Assembly (NCBI GenBank): GCA_958402495.1
Contig: CATXTS010000016.1
Span: 1 to 24,738, forward strand
Direction of reading: 5' to 3'
DNA length: 24,738 bases
From: an uncultured Clostridiaceae bacterium
GTDB taxonomy: Bacteria; Bacillota; Clostridia; TANB77; CAG-508
Of this stretch, positions 1 through 9,538 are shown piece by piece. The position numbers and the translations under genes are program-made. Within the stretch, counting starts at the first letter, position 1, and each line of letters opens with the position of its first letter. The notes beneath the pieces are model-generated. The model was not told the DNA's origin. It saw nothing but the letters and a program-made list of their open reading frames with translations, and did not search any database.

Positions 1-72
1 TATACCGATTCCACAGGCTTAAATAATTATAATAGTATACCAGAATATTGGAGATTTCCATTTCCATCTTAA
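1..72 (+). CDS. 3' end of an upstream protein-coding gene (partial)
   Basis: Frame 1 is open from the window edge and stops with TAA at 70-72. It encodes a 23-residue C-terminus ending IPEYWRFPFPS. A hairpin with a short T-rich tail follows 20 bases later, as expected after a gene end. The fragment is too short to assign a family, and the start lies outside the window. Confidence 0.5.
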   Translation, partial: YTDSTGLNNYNSIPEYWRFPFPS

Positions 73-91
73 TATATAAATAAAAAAGAAA

Positions 92-120
92 GGCATTCTA
101 ATTTTAGAATGTCTTTGACT
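92..120 (+). terminator. Probable intrinsic terminator of the upstream gene
   Basis: Arms 92-100 (ggcattcta) and 105-113 (tagaatgtc) form a 9-bp stem with one G-T wobble and a 4-base loop. A T-rich but interrupted tail follows. It lies 20 bases after the upstream stop codon. The weak T-run makes the call moderate. Confidence 0.55.
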
Positions 121-375
121 TTTAGCATTTCATTAATTTAAAAGAAATGAAACAATATATTGTAATTTTTATATAAGAAGTCTGACAATAGTATATTGAT
201 AAAATATAAAAAATTACAAAAGCTAAACAAAATATAATATTTGCAAAAGGAGTGGTTTCCTAATATTCAATGTAATTAGAAAAATTCTTTTACATATAGG
301 CAAAAGAATAGCTAGGAAAAGTACTGAGAATGAAGGATAGAAGCATTGCAATTTTTAGTAATTCATTAAAATACC
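121..375. other. AT-rich intergenic stretch without a recognisable gene
   Basis: This stretch separates the upstream terminator from the rny promoter. It is very AT-rich. The only open frame I noticed, an ATG at about 330 giving 18 codons, has no good ribosome binding site. I see no RNA gene, riboswitch fold or clear repeat. Confidence 0.5.
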
Positions 376-404
376 TTGACAGTTGACGAGAATAAAGATA
401 AAAT
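376..404 (+). promoter_or_regulatory. Sigma-A type promoter of rny
   Basis: TTGACA at 376-381 and TAAAAT at 399-404 are separated by 17 bases. The -35 box is perfect and the -10 box has one change from TATAAT. The implied start near 411 gives a leader of about 85 bases before the preferred rny start. Confidence 0.75.
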
Positions 405-496
405 AGAATAGGAGACAAAATATATTCTAAAAATAAAAATTAGAGTGATATATATTTATGTACATTGAAAATGAAATAAGAAAGAGGTGTATAATT

Positions 497-2038
497 ATGG
501 AAATCATAATTAATATCGCCGTTTTTCTAATCTCAGCCGTTATTTTCACATTTGTAGGAATTACGATTCGTAAGAAAATAGCAGAATCCAAAATGAAAAG
601 TGCAGAAAATGAAGCTAAAAGAATTATTGAACTAGCAAATAAAGAAGCAGAAAATAAGAAAAAAGAGGAAATCTTTAAGGCAAAAGAAGAAATCATGAAT
701 GCTAGAAAAGAATTGGATGAAGAGATTAGAGAAAGAAGAAGCGATATACAAGGGCAAGAAAGACGTCTAATTCAAAAAGAGGAAAATCTTGAAAAACGTA
801 TGGACCAATTGGAAAGAAAAGAAAAAGAATTGGCAACAAAATTAGAAGAGGCACAAAGTAAAAAAGAACAATTGGATGCTTTATATGGCAAAGAAATGAA
901 TGAATTACAACGTATTTCAAATTTATCTGTAGAACAGGCTAAAACACAATTATTACAAGAAGTAGAAAAACAGTTAACCAATGAAAAGGCAGCTTTAATT
1001 AAGGAATTAGACCAAAAAGCAAAGGAAACAGCCGATAAGAATGCAAAAGAAGTGATTGGTTATGCCATTCAAAAATGTGCAGCAGACCATACTTCTGAAA
1101 CAACGGTATCGATTGTATCCCTTCCAAATGATGATATGAAAGGTAGAATTATTGGTAGAGAAGGTAGAAATATTAAAACCTTAGAAACGCTAACAGGCAT
1201 TGACTTAATTATCGATGATACGCCAGAAGCGGTTGTTATTTCTGGTTTTGACCCATTAAGAAGAGAAGTCGCTAAAATTGCTCTTGAAAAATTAATTGAT
1301 GATGGAAGAATTCATCCAGCTAAAATTGAAGAGATGGTTGAAAAAGCAAAAGAAGAATTAGAAACCACCATCAAAGAAGAGGGCGAAAGAGCTGCTATGG
1401 AAGCTGGTGTAATAGGACTTCATCCAGATATTATAAAACTATTAGGTAAACTAAAATATAGGACAAGCTATGGACAAAATGTATTAAACCATTCTATAGA
1501 AGTATCTAACTTAGCTAGAATTATGGCAGAAGAATTAGGATTAGACCCTAAAGTAGCTAGAAGAGCAGGTTTATTACATGATATTGGAAAAGCATTAGAC
1601 CACGATATGGAAGGTACACACGTAGAAATCGGTGTAGAAGTATTAAAGAAATTTAAAGAAAATGATATAGTTATCAATGCAGTTGAAGCACACCATGGCG
1701 ATGTAGAGCCAAAATCAATAGAAGCTGTTTTAGTACAAGCGGCAGATGCTATTTCTGCATCTAGACCAGGTGCTAGAAGAGAAACATTAGAAGCCTATAT
1801 CAAGAGACTTGAAAAACTAGAAGAAATTGCAGATTCCTTCGAAGGTGTAGACAAATCCTTTGCTATCCAAGCAGGACGTGAAGTAAGAATTGTAGTAAAA
1901 CCTGAGAAAATCTCTGATAGTCAAATGACTTTGATGGCTAGAGATGTAGCTAAAAAAGTAGAAGAAGAAATGGATTATCCAGGACAAATTAAAGTGAATA
2001 TTATTAGAGAAACAAGAGTTATAGAATATGCAAAATAA
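497..2038 (+). CDS. rny: Ribonuclease Y
   Basis: Membrane-anchored endoribonuclease that starts mRNA decay in Firmicutes. Residues 3-25 form one N-terminal membrane helix. Residues about 30-190 are a long charged coiled coil. A KH RNA-binding domain follows (GRIIGREGRNIKTLE near residue 213), then an HD phosphohydrolase domain whose metal-binding His-Asp pair is H361-D362 in LLHDIGKALDHD. The 513-residue length is normal for the family. I chose the ATG at 497 because AGAGGTG lies about 8 bases upstream and the protein then begins directly with the membrane helix; an in-frame ATG at 458 would add 13 charged residues and has no good ribosome binding site. The gene has its own promoter and a strong terminator, so it is probably monocistronic. 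Confidence 0.96.
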   Translation: MEIIINIAVFLISAVIFTFVGITIRKKIAESKMKSAENEAKRIIELANKEAENKKKEEIFKAKEEIMNARKELDEEIRERRSDIQGQERRLIQKEENLEKRMDQLERKEKELATKLEEAQSKKEQLDALYGKEMNELQRISNLSVEQAKTQLLQEVEKQLTNEKAALIKELDQKAKETADKNAKEVIGYAIQKCAADHTSETTVSIVSLPNDDMKGRIIGREGRNIKTLETLTGIDLIIDDTPEAVVISGFDPLRREVAKIALEKLIDDGRIHPAKIEEMVEKAKEELETTIKEEGERAAMEAGVIGLHPDIIKLLGKLKYRTSYGQNVLNHSIEVSNLARIMAEELGLDPKVARRAGLLHDIGKALDHDMEGTHVEIGVEVLKKFKENDIVINAVEAHHGDVEPKSIEAVLVQAADAISASRPGARRETLEAYIKRLEKLEEIADSFEGVDKSFAIQAGREVRIVVKPEKISDSQMTLMARDVAKKVEEEMDYPGQIKVNIIRETRVIEYAK

Positions 2039-2047
2039 AAAAGAAAA

Positions 2048-2085
2048 AAGAAATTAATTTAGAAATAAATTAGTTTCTTTTTTTT
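2048..2085 (+). terminator. Intrinsic terminator of rny
   Basis: Arms 2048-2061 and 2066-2079 form a 14-bp stem with one G-T wobble and a gaaa tetraloop. An uninterrupted T-run follows at 2080-2085. It starts 10 bases after the rny stop codon. Confidence 0.9.
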
Positions 2086-2101
2086 GCTCTTCTTTGGAAA
2101 T

Positions 2102-2129
2102 TTGCTTTTTTTTAAAACTATGTTAAAAT
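2102..2129 (+). promoter_or_regulatory. Candidate promoter of the class A PBP gene
   Basis: TTGCTT at 2102-2107 and TAAAAT at 2124-2129 are spaced by 16 bases. A TG one base upstream of the -10 box makes it an extended -10 element. It lies between the rny terminator and the PBP start, with a leader of about 125 bases in which I see no clear riboswitch. Confidence 0.5.
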
Positions 2130-2261
2130 AAGAGAAGCTAGAATAAAATAGAAGAAAAATAGGTATGAAGAAAACCTTAAAATTTTCTAAAAAACCTTTA
2201 TCTTTTTACAAATATATAATATAATAAGCGCATAAATTTATGCCAAGGAGGAATTTTTTAA

Positions 2262-4994
2262 ATGAGTAAAAATAGTGGCAAAAGATCAAAGAAGGTTACT
2301 ACAAAGAAAAAAGAAATAGATAAGACAAAACCATATAAGATTGAAGCAAGTAAAAAATCCAAAAAGAATAAAGAAACAGACGAACAAACTAAAGTAATCA
2401 AAAACGGAGAAGTTGTAAAAAAAGGCAAAAAGGGAAAAGTAAAAAAACATAAAGTTTTAAAAAGAGTTATTTTAGCTATCTTTATCCTTCTTTTCATACT
2501 AGGTATCGTCGCAGCAGGAATTGTCGCTGGAATCTTCTTTAGTGATAAATATAAAATGACAGCAGAAGATTTAACCATTAATAAAATGAATTCTACCGTA
2601 AAAGATGCAGATGGTAATGTTATTGCAACACTTGCCGGTGAAGAAAATAGAAAACCAATTGGACTAGAGGAAATGCCAACCTATTTACCAAAAGCATTTA
2701 TTGCAATTGAAGATAAACGTTTCTATGACCATGGCGCTGTCGATTTAGGAAGAACAGCGTATGCTGCGGTTACCTATGTTTTAAAAGGTGGAAAAGGTGC
2801 TTCTTTTGGAGGAAGTACCATAACCCAACAATTAATCAAAAATTTATATGATGATGATGACCGTTCTGGATTTGCGGGAATTGAGAGAAAAATTAGAGAG
2901 ATGGCACGTGCTTACAATTTAGAGAAAGTAGCATCTAAAGACCAAATATTAGAGACTTACTTAAACTATATCTATTTTGGTGGCTATAAAGATGGTGTCG
3001 ATGTTATGGGCGTAGAGGTGGCATCAGAATATTATTTCTCAAAATCTGCTAAAGACTTAACCGTAGCACAAGCAGCATTTTTAGCGGGTATCAATAATAC
3101 ACCAAACAGTTATTATCCATTTGACCCAGAAGAAGACCATACAGAATTAATTCAGAAAAGGACCAAAACTGTTATTGGGGAATTAAAAAGCCAAGGGTAT
3201 ATTTCAGAAGAAGAATATAATACTGCTATTGCAGAAGTAGAAGCAGGTCTTGCTTTCAAAAAAGGAAATGTAAGTAATGCAAGTACTTATTCTTATCATA
3301 CAGCAGCTGCTATTGAACAAGTCATTAAAGATTTAATGGCACAAGAAGAAGATTTATCTTATAAAGCGGCAAGAGCAAGAGTATATAGTAATGGATATGT
3401 AATTCATACGACACAAAAAACAGAAATCCAGAATAGAATGGAAGAAGAATATGCAAAATCTAAATACATTAAAAGTGGAAAGCAAAAAGATAAAGCTGGA
3501 AATTTAATTAATAGCCATACCCAATCAGCTATGGTTATCATTGACCATACCACAGGGCAAGTAGTAGGAACCATGGGCGGACTAGGAACGGATGTGAATG
3601 CTTTAGGCTTAAATAGAGCAACCCAAGGAACCAAACAAACTGGTTCTTCTATGAAACCATTAGCAGCTGTAGCACCCGGACTAGAGAAGGGTATTATTAC
3701 AGCAGGAACGGTTTATGATGATTCTGCAACAGATTTTGGAGGAGGGTATAAACCACATAACTCTGGAAGTTTTAAAGGTTTAATGACCGTTAGACAAGGT
3801 ATTGAAGTTTCTTCTAACATTGTAAATTTAAAAATTATGAGAGAATTAGGACCAGATAATGGTGTCGCTTTCTTAAAGAAACTAGGTATTACAGTAGATA
3901 GTAATTATAAACCAGATATTACATTAGCTTTGGGAACCATGAATGTGAGTCCATTAGAAATGGCTGCTGCTTATGCTGCTATTGCTAATGATGGTGAATA
4001 TATTACGCCAATTTTCTATACCAAAGTAGAAGACAATAGTGGAGAAGTAGTAGTAGAAGCAAAACAAGAAAAAACTAGAGTCATGTCTTCTGCTAATGCT
4101 TACCTTATGAAATCTATCTTGACATCACCAGTTACCGGAAATGGAGGAACGGCTACCTTATGTAGAATTTCTGGTATGGATGTAGGAGCAAAAACTGGTT
4201 CTACCGATAGTTATGCGGATAGATGGCTTTGTGGATTTACACCATATTATACAGCAGCTACTTGGTTTGGCTTTGATATTACAGAAAATCCAGTATTTAG
4301 TGGAAACCAAGCAGCTAATATCTGGGCAGCCATTATGAGAGATGTACATAAATCTTTACCAAATAAACGATTCGAAAAACCAAGTAATGTAGTAGGGGCT
4401 AAAATTTGTTTAGATTCTGGTTGTGTAGCAACAGCTTCTTGTACAAGAACTACCACAGAATATTTTGTAAAAGGAACGGTTCCAGATGCCTGTGAAGGTC
4501 ATAAGAAATTAAAAATCTGTAAAGATACAGGAAAAATTGCAAATGAATATTGTACCAATACAGAAGAAAAAACATTCTTAGTAAAACCAGAAAAAGAAAA
4601 TAAAAAATTATGGACGACATCTGATGGTGGAAAGTATGATATTCCAAAGGAAACTTGTACAGAACATAAAAAGCCAGAAGTAGAGCAAATAGAAGTAATT
4701 AATGTAGTTGGAAAGAAATTAGCAGATGCGAAAAAGGCATTAGAAGACAAGGGACTAAAAGTAGCTATCAAATATGATACCGATAAAAATAAGGCAGATG
4801 GAATTGTACTAAAACAAAGTACAAAAGCCGGTGATAAAGTAGATAAGGGAAGTACCATTACTTTAACGATTAATAAAAAAGAAGATAGTTCTAAGAATAA
4901 TACCGTTAACAACAATACGACTAATCAAAATACAACCAATACTAATACAGCAGGTGGTGGTACACAAACTAATACCAATGATGATAATACATAA
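2262..4994 (+). CDS. Class A penicillin-binding protein (glycosyltransferase/transpeptidase) with PASTA domain
   Basis: Bifunctional peptidoglycan synthase of the PBP1A family. Residues 1-66 are a very lysine-rich cytoplasmic tail and 69-93 a single membrane helix. A GT51 glycosyltransferase domain follows, with catalytic Glu150 in AIEDKRFYDHG and the GGSTITQQLIKN motif. The transpeptidase domain has all three motifs: S462-S-M-K465, S517-S-N519 and K644-T-G-S. Before the C-terminus is a segment with several cysteines. One PASTA domain (about 812-875) comes next, a module that binds peptidoglycan or beta-lactams, and then a tail of about 35 residues rich in Asn and Thr. AAGGAGG at 2245-2251 fixes the ATG at 2262. 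Length (910) and domain order fit clostridial class A PBPs. The paralogue name cannot be settled from sequence alone. Confidence 0.95.
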   Translation: MSKNSGKRSKKVTTKKKEIDKTKPYKIEASKKSKKNKETDEQTKVIKNGEVVKKGKKGKVKKHKVLKRVILAIFILLFILGIVAAGIVAGIFFSDKYKMTAEDLTINKMNSTVKDADGNVIATLAGEENRKPIGLEEMPTYLPKAFIAIEDKRFYDHGAVDLGRTAYAAVTYVLKGGKGASFGGSTITQQLIKNLYDDDDRSGFAGIERKIREMARAYNLEKVASKDQILETYLNYIYFGGYKDGVDVMGVEVASEYYFSKSAKDLTVAQAAFLAGINNTPNSYYPFDPEEDHTELIQKRTKTVIGELKSQGYISEEEYNTAIAEVEAGLAFKKGNVSNASTYSYHTAAAIEQVIKDLMAQEEDLSYKAARARVYSNGYVIHTTQKTEIQNRMEEEYAKSKYIKSGKQKDKAGNLINSHTQSAMVIIDHTTGQVVGTMGGLGTDVNALGLNRATQGTKQTGSSMKPLAAVAPGLEKGIITAGTVYDDSATDFGGGYKPHNSGSFKGLMTVRQGIEVSSNIVNLKIMRELGPDNGVAFLKKLGITVDSNYKPDITLALGTMNVSPLEMAAAYAAIANDGEYITPIFYTKVEDNSGEVVVEAKQEKTRVMSSANAYLMKSILTSPVTGNGGTATLCRISGMDVGAKTGSTDSYADRWLCGFTPYYTAATWFGFDITENPVFSGNQAANIWAAIMRDVHKSLPNKRFEKPSNVVGAKICLDSGCVATASCTRTTTEYFVKGTVPDACEGHKKLKICKDTGKIANEYCTNTEEKTFLVKPEKENKKLWTTSDGGKYDIPKETCTEHKKPEVEQIEVINVVGKKLADAKKALEDKGLKVAIKYDTDKNKADGIVLKQSTKAGDKVDKGSTITLTINKKEDSSKNNTVNNNTTNQNTTNTNTAGGGTQTNTNDDNT

Positions 4995-5008
4995 AAAGAA
5001 AAATTCTA

Positions 5009-5045
5009 AGAAAAATGGGAGAAACATCAATTTCCCCATTTTTCT
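5009..5045 (+). terminator. Hairpin between the PBP gene and cysS, possible attenuator
   Basis: Arms 5009-5019 and 5035-5045 form a perfect 11-bp stem around a 15-base loop. The right arm contains five T but no T-run follows, so termination would be leaky. It sits between the PBP stop and the cysS ribosome binding site, where it could set read-through into cysS. I see no T-box motif. Confidence 0.35.
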
Positions 5046-5071
5046 ACAGATGGATTAGAAAGGAAGAAGCA

Positions 5072-6472
5072 ATGTCATTAAAATTATATAATACATTAAC
5101 CAGACAAAAAGAAGACTTTAAACCACTACAGGACCATGAGGTACGTATGTATTCTTGTGGACCAACTGTTTACAGTTATGCGCATATAGGTAATTTTAGA
5201 GCATATGTGTTTATGGATAATTTAAGAAGAGTATTAAGATATAATGGCTATACACTAAAACATGTTATGAATATTACAGATGTAGGACATTTAGAGTCTG
5301 ATGCAGATGAAGGGGAAGACAAGATGGAAAAGGCTGCTAGAAAAGAAAATAAAGACCCTTATGAAATTGCTAGTTATTATACAGCTATATTTTTTAGAGA
5401 TATGGGAAGACTATGTATAGAAACGCCAGAAGTCATTGCCAAAGCAACTGACCATATTGCCGATATGTTAGAGTTTGTAAAAACATTAGTTGCCAAAGAT
5501 TTTGCTTATGAAACTTCTAAAGGCATTTATTTTGATATTTCAAAATTAGACCGCTATCCTATATTATCTAATCGTAAATTAGATGACCAAATAGCAGGTG
5601 CTAGAGTGGATGTGGATCCAGAAAAGAGAAATCCTTACGATTTTGCTTTATGGATTAAGGCACCAGAAAATCACATTATGAAATGGGAAAGCCCTTGGGG
5701 ATTATCCTATCCAGGTTGGCACATTGAATGTTCAGCTATGGGAAGAAAATATTTAGGTGATGAATTTGATATTCATACAGGTGGTGTAGACCATATACCC
5801 ACTCATCATGAAAATGAAATTGCACAAAGTAAAGGTTGTACAGGAAAGATTCCAGCCAAAACTTGGATGCATGTAGAATTCTTACAAGTGGATGGCGGAA
5901 AAATGTCTAAGAGTTTAGGAAATGTTTATACATTAGATCAATTACAAGAAAAGGGTATAGAACCATTAGCCTATAAATTATTTTGCTATACGGCACATTA
6001 TAGAACCAAATTAAACTTTACTTTTGAAAGTGCACTTTCTGCACAAAAGGCTTTAAATCGACTAAGAGAAGGATATCTAAAGCAAGAAGAGGGAAAAGAG
6101 GAAGTATCAGAAGACGTATTAAAAGATTATCAAAATCGATTTGAGGAAGCGATTAATGATGATTTAAATATGCCATTAGCTATGGGAATTGTTTGGGAAG
6201 TGGTACGTAATGAAATCAAATCAAAACAATTTGCTCAATTATTGTTACAATTTGATGAGGTGTTAGGACTAGACTTAAAAGATGCTCAAAAACAATTAAT
6301 AGAACATACATCTGTAGAATTACCAACAGAGATTCAAAGTTTATTAGAACAAAGAAAACAAGCAAGAGAAAATAAAGATTGGGCTATGTCTGACCAAATT
6401 AGAGATACCTTAAAAGAAAAAGGTTATCTGGTAAAAGATACCAAAGAAGGTATGTGTATAGAAAAAGTATAA
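5072..6472 (+). CDS. cysS: Cysteine--tRNA ligase
   Basis: Class I aminoacyl-tRNA synthetase that charges tRNA-Cys in the cytoplasm. The HIGH-type motif is H38-I-G-N and the KMSKS loop is at 277-281. The zinc-site residues are recognisable: C29 in YSCGPTVY, a Cys in HIECSAMG, and His residues in GGVDHIPTHHENE. The C-terminal helical anticodon-binding region is complete, giving 466 residues, the family norm. I start at 5072 because AAAGGAAG lies just upstream and MSLKLYNTLTRQKE is the standard N-terminus; an in-frame ATG at 5015 would only add residues encoded by the upstream hairpin. It begins a same-strand series with the DUF1189-type gene and ftsH. Confidence 0.96.
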   Translation: MSLKLYNTLTRQKEDFKPLQDHEVRMYSCGPTVYSYAHIGNFRAYVFMDNLRRVLRYNGYTLKHVMNITDVGHLESDADEGEDKMEKAARKENKDPYEIASYYTAIFFRDMGRLCIETPEVIAKATDHIADMLEFVKTLVAKDFAYETSKGIYFDISKLDRYPILSNRKLDDQIAGARVDVDPEKRNPYDFALWIKAPENHIMKWESPWGLSYPGWHIECSAMGRKYLGDEFDIHTGGVDHIPTHHENEIAQSKGCTGKIPAKTWMHVEFLQVDGGKMSKSLGNVYTLDQLQEKGIEPLAYKLFCYTAHYRTKLNFTFESALSAQKALNRLREGYLKQEEGKEEVSEDVLKDYQNRFEEAINDDLNMPLAMGIVWEVVRNEIKSKQFAQLLLQFDEVLGLDLKDAQKQLIEHTSVELPTEIQSLLEQRKQARENKDWAMSDQIRDTLKEKGYLVKDTKEGMCIEKV

Positions 6473-6520
6473 GCATGTGAATAAATTTAGACAAACTAGG
6501 AAAAATAAGGAGAGCAAAAG

Positions 6521-7579
6521 ATGACAAAGATAGAAGAAACATCATTTTTTAAGAAATTAATCATCAGTATAAAAGATTTTGAAAGATATCCAGAACTGGC
6601 TGCTCAAAAAGTAACTAGTGTGCTATTGTATATTGTCAAATTAATGGCCATATTTACAATAGTAGCCACTAGCTTATCTGTCTATAAAATTGCTAATCAA
6701 ATACAAGATGTCGTTACGTATTTTAAAGAGGAAATTCCGAATCTAAGCTTGCATAATCATGTACTACAAGTAGATTCGGAAGAACCGATTATCGTAGAAA
6801 ACCAGGATGCTATTATACAAAAAGTGATTTTAGACACAAGAGTGCTAAATCAAAAACAAATAGAAGACTATCAAAATCAAATACAAGCAAGTGAAAATGG
6901 AATCATTTTCTTAAAAGAAAAAGTGTTATTGAAAACAACGATAACGACAGGTGTGATTACGTATTCTTATGAAGAACTAGGAAATCAATATGGAATTGTG
7001 GACTTGGACAAGCAAACCATTATTAATTATTTTTCAGGTTCTAATTTAGCTATGTTAATGGTAGGTTTCTTTATTATTAATTATCTATATGCCTTTATTC
7101 TATACTTAATTAGCGTATTTATGGATGCTATACTGCTAGCTATTTTAGGCTATATGACAGCAATTCTTTTACGATTGCGTTTGAAATTTAGTGCTATGTG
7201 CCATATGGCTGTACATAGTTTAACTCTGCCAATTTTATTAAATTTAGGTTATATGATTATACAAACCTTTACAGGTTTCCAAATCAAATATTTCGAAGCT
7301 ATGTATGTTGGGGTAGCTTATATCTATATCATTGCTGCAATTTTAATGATTAAATCGGATGTGATGAAAAAACAACAAGAATTAGCTAAAATTATTGAAG
7401 AACAAGAAAAAGTAAAAGAAGAGATGGAAAGACAAAAAGAGGAAGAGCAAAGACGTAAAGAGGAACAAAGAAAAGAAGAAGAAAAAAGAAAGCAAGAAGA
7501 AGAGGAAAAACAAGAAAAGAAAAAGACAAAAGATAGGAAAGAAAAACCAGAAGATACACCACAAGGGGAACATGCTTAA
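6521..7579 (+). CDS. DUF1189-type multi-pass membrane protein
   Basis: Integral membrane protein resembling the uncharacterised DUF1189 family, which keeps an N-terminal segment like FFKKLIISIKDFERYPELA, then one helix, an extracytoplasmic domain and a cluster of helices. Predicted helices lie at about 33-54, 174-196, 199-215, 228-248 and 258-277, with a soluble segment of about 115 residues between the first two. The last 70 residues are an extreme Glu/Lys/Arg/Gln coiled tail, probably cytoplasmic. AAGGAG lies about 8 bases before the ATG. It sits 48 bases after cysS and 66 before ftsH with no terminator between, so co-transcription is likely. Family recognition is from pattern memory and the function is unknown. 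Confidence 0.75.
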   Translation: MTKIEETSFFKKLIISIKDFERYPELAAQKVTSVLLYIVKLMAIFTIVATSLSVYKIANQIQDVVTYFKEEIPNLSLHNHVLQVDSEEPIIVENQDAIIQKVILDTRVLNQKQIEDYQNQIQASENGIIFLKEKVLLKTTITTGVITYSYEELGNQYGIVDLDKQTIINYFSGSNLAMLMVGFFIINYLYAFILYLISVFMDAILLAILGYMTAILLRLRLKFSAMCHMAVHSLTLPILLNLGYMIIQTFTGFQIKYFEAMYVGVAYIYIIAAILMIKSDVMKKQQELAKIIEEQEKVKEEMERQKEEEQRRKEEQRKEEEKRKQEEEEKQEKKKTKDRKEKPEDTPQGEHA

Positions 7580-7645
7580 GACCAAACCACTTGGAAAAGG
7601 AAAAATAAAAGAGGATGAAAGAAAAGCGCAGAAAGGAAAGAGAAC

Positions 7646-9454
7646 ATGGACAAGGATAATCGTGATAAAAACGAAAAAGAAGAAAAAAAGAAGAAACAAT
7701 TGTCAATAGTCATTGGTATTTTATCAATAGTGCTAATTCTATTAATAGGAATTTCAATTTACTTCTTAGCATTTGATAAAAGCATAGAAGAACAAAAAAT
7801 TGCGTATACGGACTTAATCAAAAAGATTTCGGATAATGAAGTAGAAAAAGTAGAAATGCGTGTAGGTAGTACGACTGTAAAGGTAAAACTAAAGGATGAA
7901 GAAAAAGAAAAGACAGGTATTGTACCAAATACACAAGCTTTTATAGAGTTAATACAAGATAAAGTAGCACAAGGAAATGCCATAGAATTAATTCAAAACC
8001 CACAAAACATGGTTGTAACGATTTCACAGACGCTATTTTCTTTATTACCAACTATTTTGCTAATTGCCTTATTTATTTTAGTCTTTAAAATGCAAGGATT
8101 AGGAGAAAAAGGAAAAGTATATGATGCAGATGCTACAAAAGAGAAGATTAAATTTGACGATGTAGCCGGACTAGATGAAGAAAAGCAAGAAATGATAGAG
8201 ATTGTACAATTCTTGAAAGAACCTCAAAAATTTTACGAGATGGGTGCTAAAATTCCAAGAGGGGTTTTACTATATGGAAAACCTGGAACAGGTAAAACAT
8301 TAATTGCTAAGGCTATTGCTGGAGAAGCCGGTGTTCCTTTTATTTCTATGAGTGGTTCTGAGTTTATAGAAATGTTTGCAGGCCTTGGTGCTTCCCGTGT
8401 TAGAAAATTATTTGAAAAGGCTAGAAAAGTAGCTCCTTGTATTGTATTTATTGATGAAATTGATGCCATTGGTTCCAGAAGAAGCTCTGGAAATGGAGCA
8501 GAGTCTGAAAATAATCAGACACTAAATCAATTGTTGGTAGAAATGGATGGGTTTGATACAGAAGAAACCATTATTGTGTTAGCCGCAACGAATAGACCTG
8601 AAATGTTGGATAAGGCATTATTAAGACCAGGTCGATTTGATAGACAAATTACCATTTCTGTACCAGACTTAAGAGGTAGAGAAGAAATTTTAAAAATTCA
8701 TGCTAAGGATAAAAAATTTGCAGAAGATGTGAAATTAAGAAGCATTGCAGAAGATACAGCAGGATTTACAGGAGCAGAATTAGCTAACATCTTAAATGAA
8801 GCTGCTATCATTGCTACTGTAAATAAACATGAGGCGATTGACCATACAGATTTAGAAGAAGCAGTTAAAAAAGTAACGGTAGGTCTTCAAAAAACCAGTA
8901 GAGTGATTTCTGAAAAAGATAAAAAGTTAACTGCTTATCATGAAGCAGGACATGCAATTGTTAGTCGTTATTTAGAAAGCCAAGAGCCAGTTAAGGAAAT
9001 TTCTATTATTCCTAGAGGTATGGCTGGTGGTTATACGATGTATAAAACCAATGAAGATAAAAATTATATTTCCAAAACAGAAATGAAGGAACGTTTAGTA
9101 GGATTATTAGGGGGAAGAGCAGCTGAGAAGATTGCTTTAGATGATATCTCTACGGGAGCTAGTAATGATATCGAAGTAGCTACTAAAATTGCTAAAGATA
9201 TGGTGACGGTTTATGGAATGAGTGATGTAATTGGGACAATTTCAATTAATACAGAAAGAGACCCTTATGAATTGGAGTTATTAGGTGATAAATTCGGTGA
9301 TGCCATTGGTGCAGAGGTGAAATTGTTGTTAGATGAGGCTTACCGTACAGCACAGACAATTTTAGCTAATCACATGGATAAATTGCATGAAGTAGCCCAG
9401 ACTTTGTTAAAACAAGAAGTGATTACACAAGAAGAATTTGAAAAATTCTTTTAA
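7646..9454 (+). CDS. ftsH: ATP-dependent zinc metalloprotease FtsH
   Basis: Membrane-bound AAA+ protease that degrades misfolded membrane proteins and regulators as a hexamer. Helix 1 (about 20-42) and helix 2 (about 130-148) flank a small extracytoplasmic domain. The AAA module has Walker A at 211-218 (GKPGTGKT), Walker B in CIVFIDEID and the second region of homology in NRPEMLDKALLRPGRFDR. The M41 peptidase has H432-E433-A-G-H436, and D508 is the likely third zinc ligand. The pore loop reads FAG rather than the usual FVG, and Walker A has GKP rather than GPP; both are mild variants. The 602-residue length is normal. The last bases of the stop codon already belong to the palindromic repeat that follows. 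Confidence 0.96.
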   Translation: MDKDNRDKNEKEEKKKKQLSIVIGILSIVLILLIGISIYFLAFDKSIEEQKIAYTDLIKKISDNEVEKVEMRVGSTTVKVKLKDEEKEKTGIVPNTQAFIELIQDKVAQGNAIELIQNPQNMVVTISQTLFSLLPTILLIALFILVFKMQGLGEKGKVYDADATKEKIKFDDVAGLDEEKQEMIEIVQFLKEPQKFYEMGAKIPRGVLLYGKPGTGKTLIAKAIAGEAGVPFISMSGSEFIEMFAGLGASRVRKLFEKARKVAPCIVFIDEIDAIGSRRSSGNGAESENNQTLNQLLVEMDGFDTEETIIVLAATNRPEMLDKALLRPGRFDRQITISVPDLRGREEILKIHAKDKKFAEDVKLRSIAEDTAGFTGAELANILNEAAIIATVNKHEAIDHTDLEEAVKKVTVGLQKTSRVISEKDKKLTAYHEAGHAIVSRYLESQEPVKEISIIPRGMAGGYTMYKTNEDKNYISKTEMKERLVGLLGGRAAEKIALDDISTGASNDIEVATKIAKDMVTVYGMSDVIGTISINTERDPYELELLGDKFGDAIGAEVKLLLDEAYRTAQTILANHMDKLHEVAQTLLKQEVITQEEFEKFF

Positions 9455-9509
9455 AAACTGTCCATTGGGACCAGGTCCCAATGGACAGTTTTGTCCTTTA
9501 GGGACACAG
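9454..9509 (+). repeat. Palindromic repeat, copy 1 (after ftsH)
   Basis: Arms 9454-9472 and 9474-9492 are perfect 19-base reverse complements around a single central base. A small second hairpin follows (9492-9496 with 9502-9506). The unit recurs in inverted orientation at 9779-9831: read on the minus strand, that copy starts with the same 18 bases and keeps the GGTCC, ATGGACA, TGTCC and GGGACA blocks. It may also act as a transcription stop for ftsH, but there is no T-run. Confidence 0.85.
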
Positions 9510-9538
9510 ATGAAGTTAAAAGAAGAGGGAACTGTAGT

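Noticed and set aside
4499..4915. 138-codon minus-strand frame within the PBP gene
   Set aside because: It is a shadow of the PASTA and linker region; the plus-strand reading has full domain support.
7382..7706. Minus-strand frames of about 105 codons opposite the end of the DUF1189-type gene
   Set aside because: They are Phe/Leu-rich mirror images of the Glu/Lys-rich tail and have no start signals.
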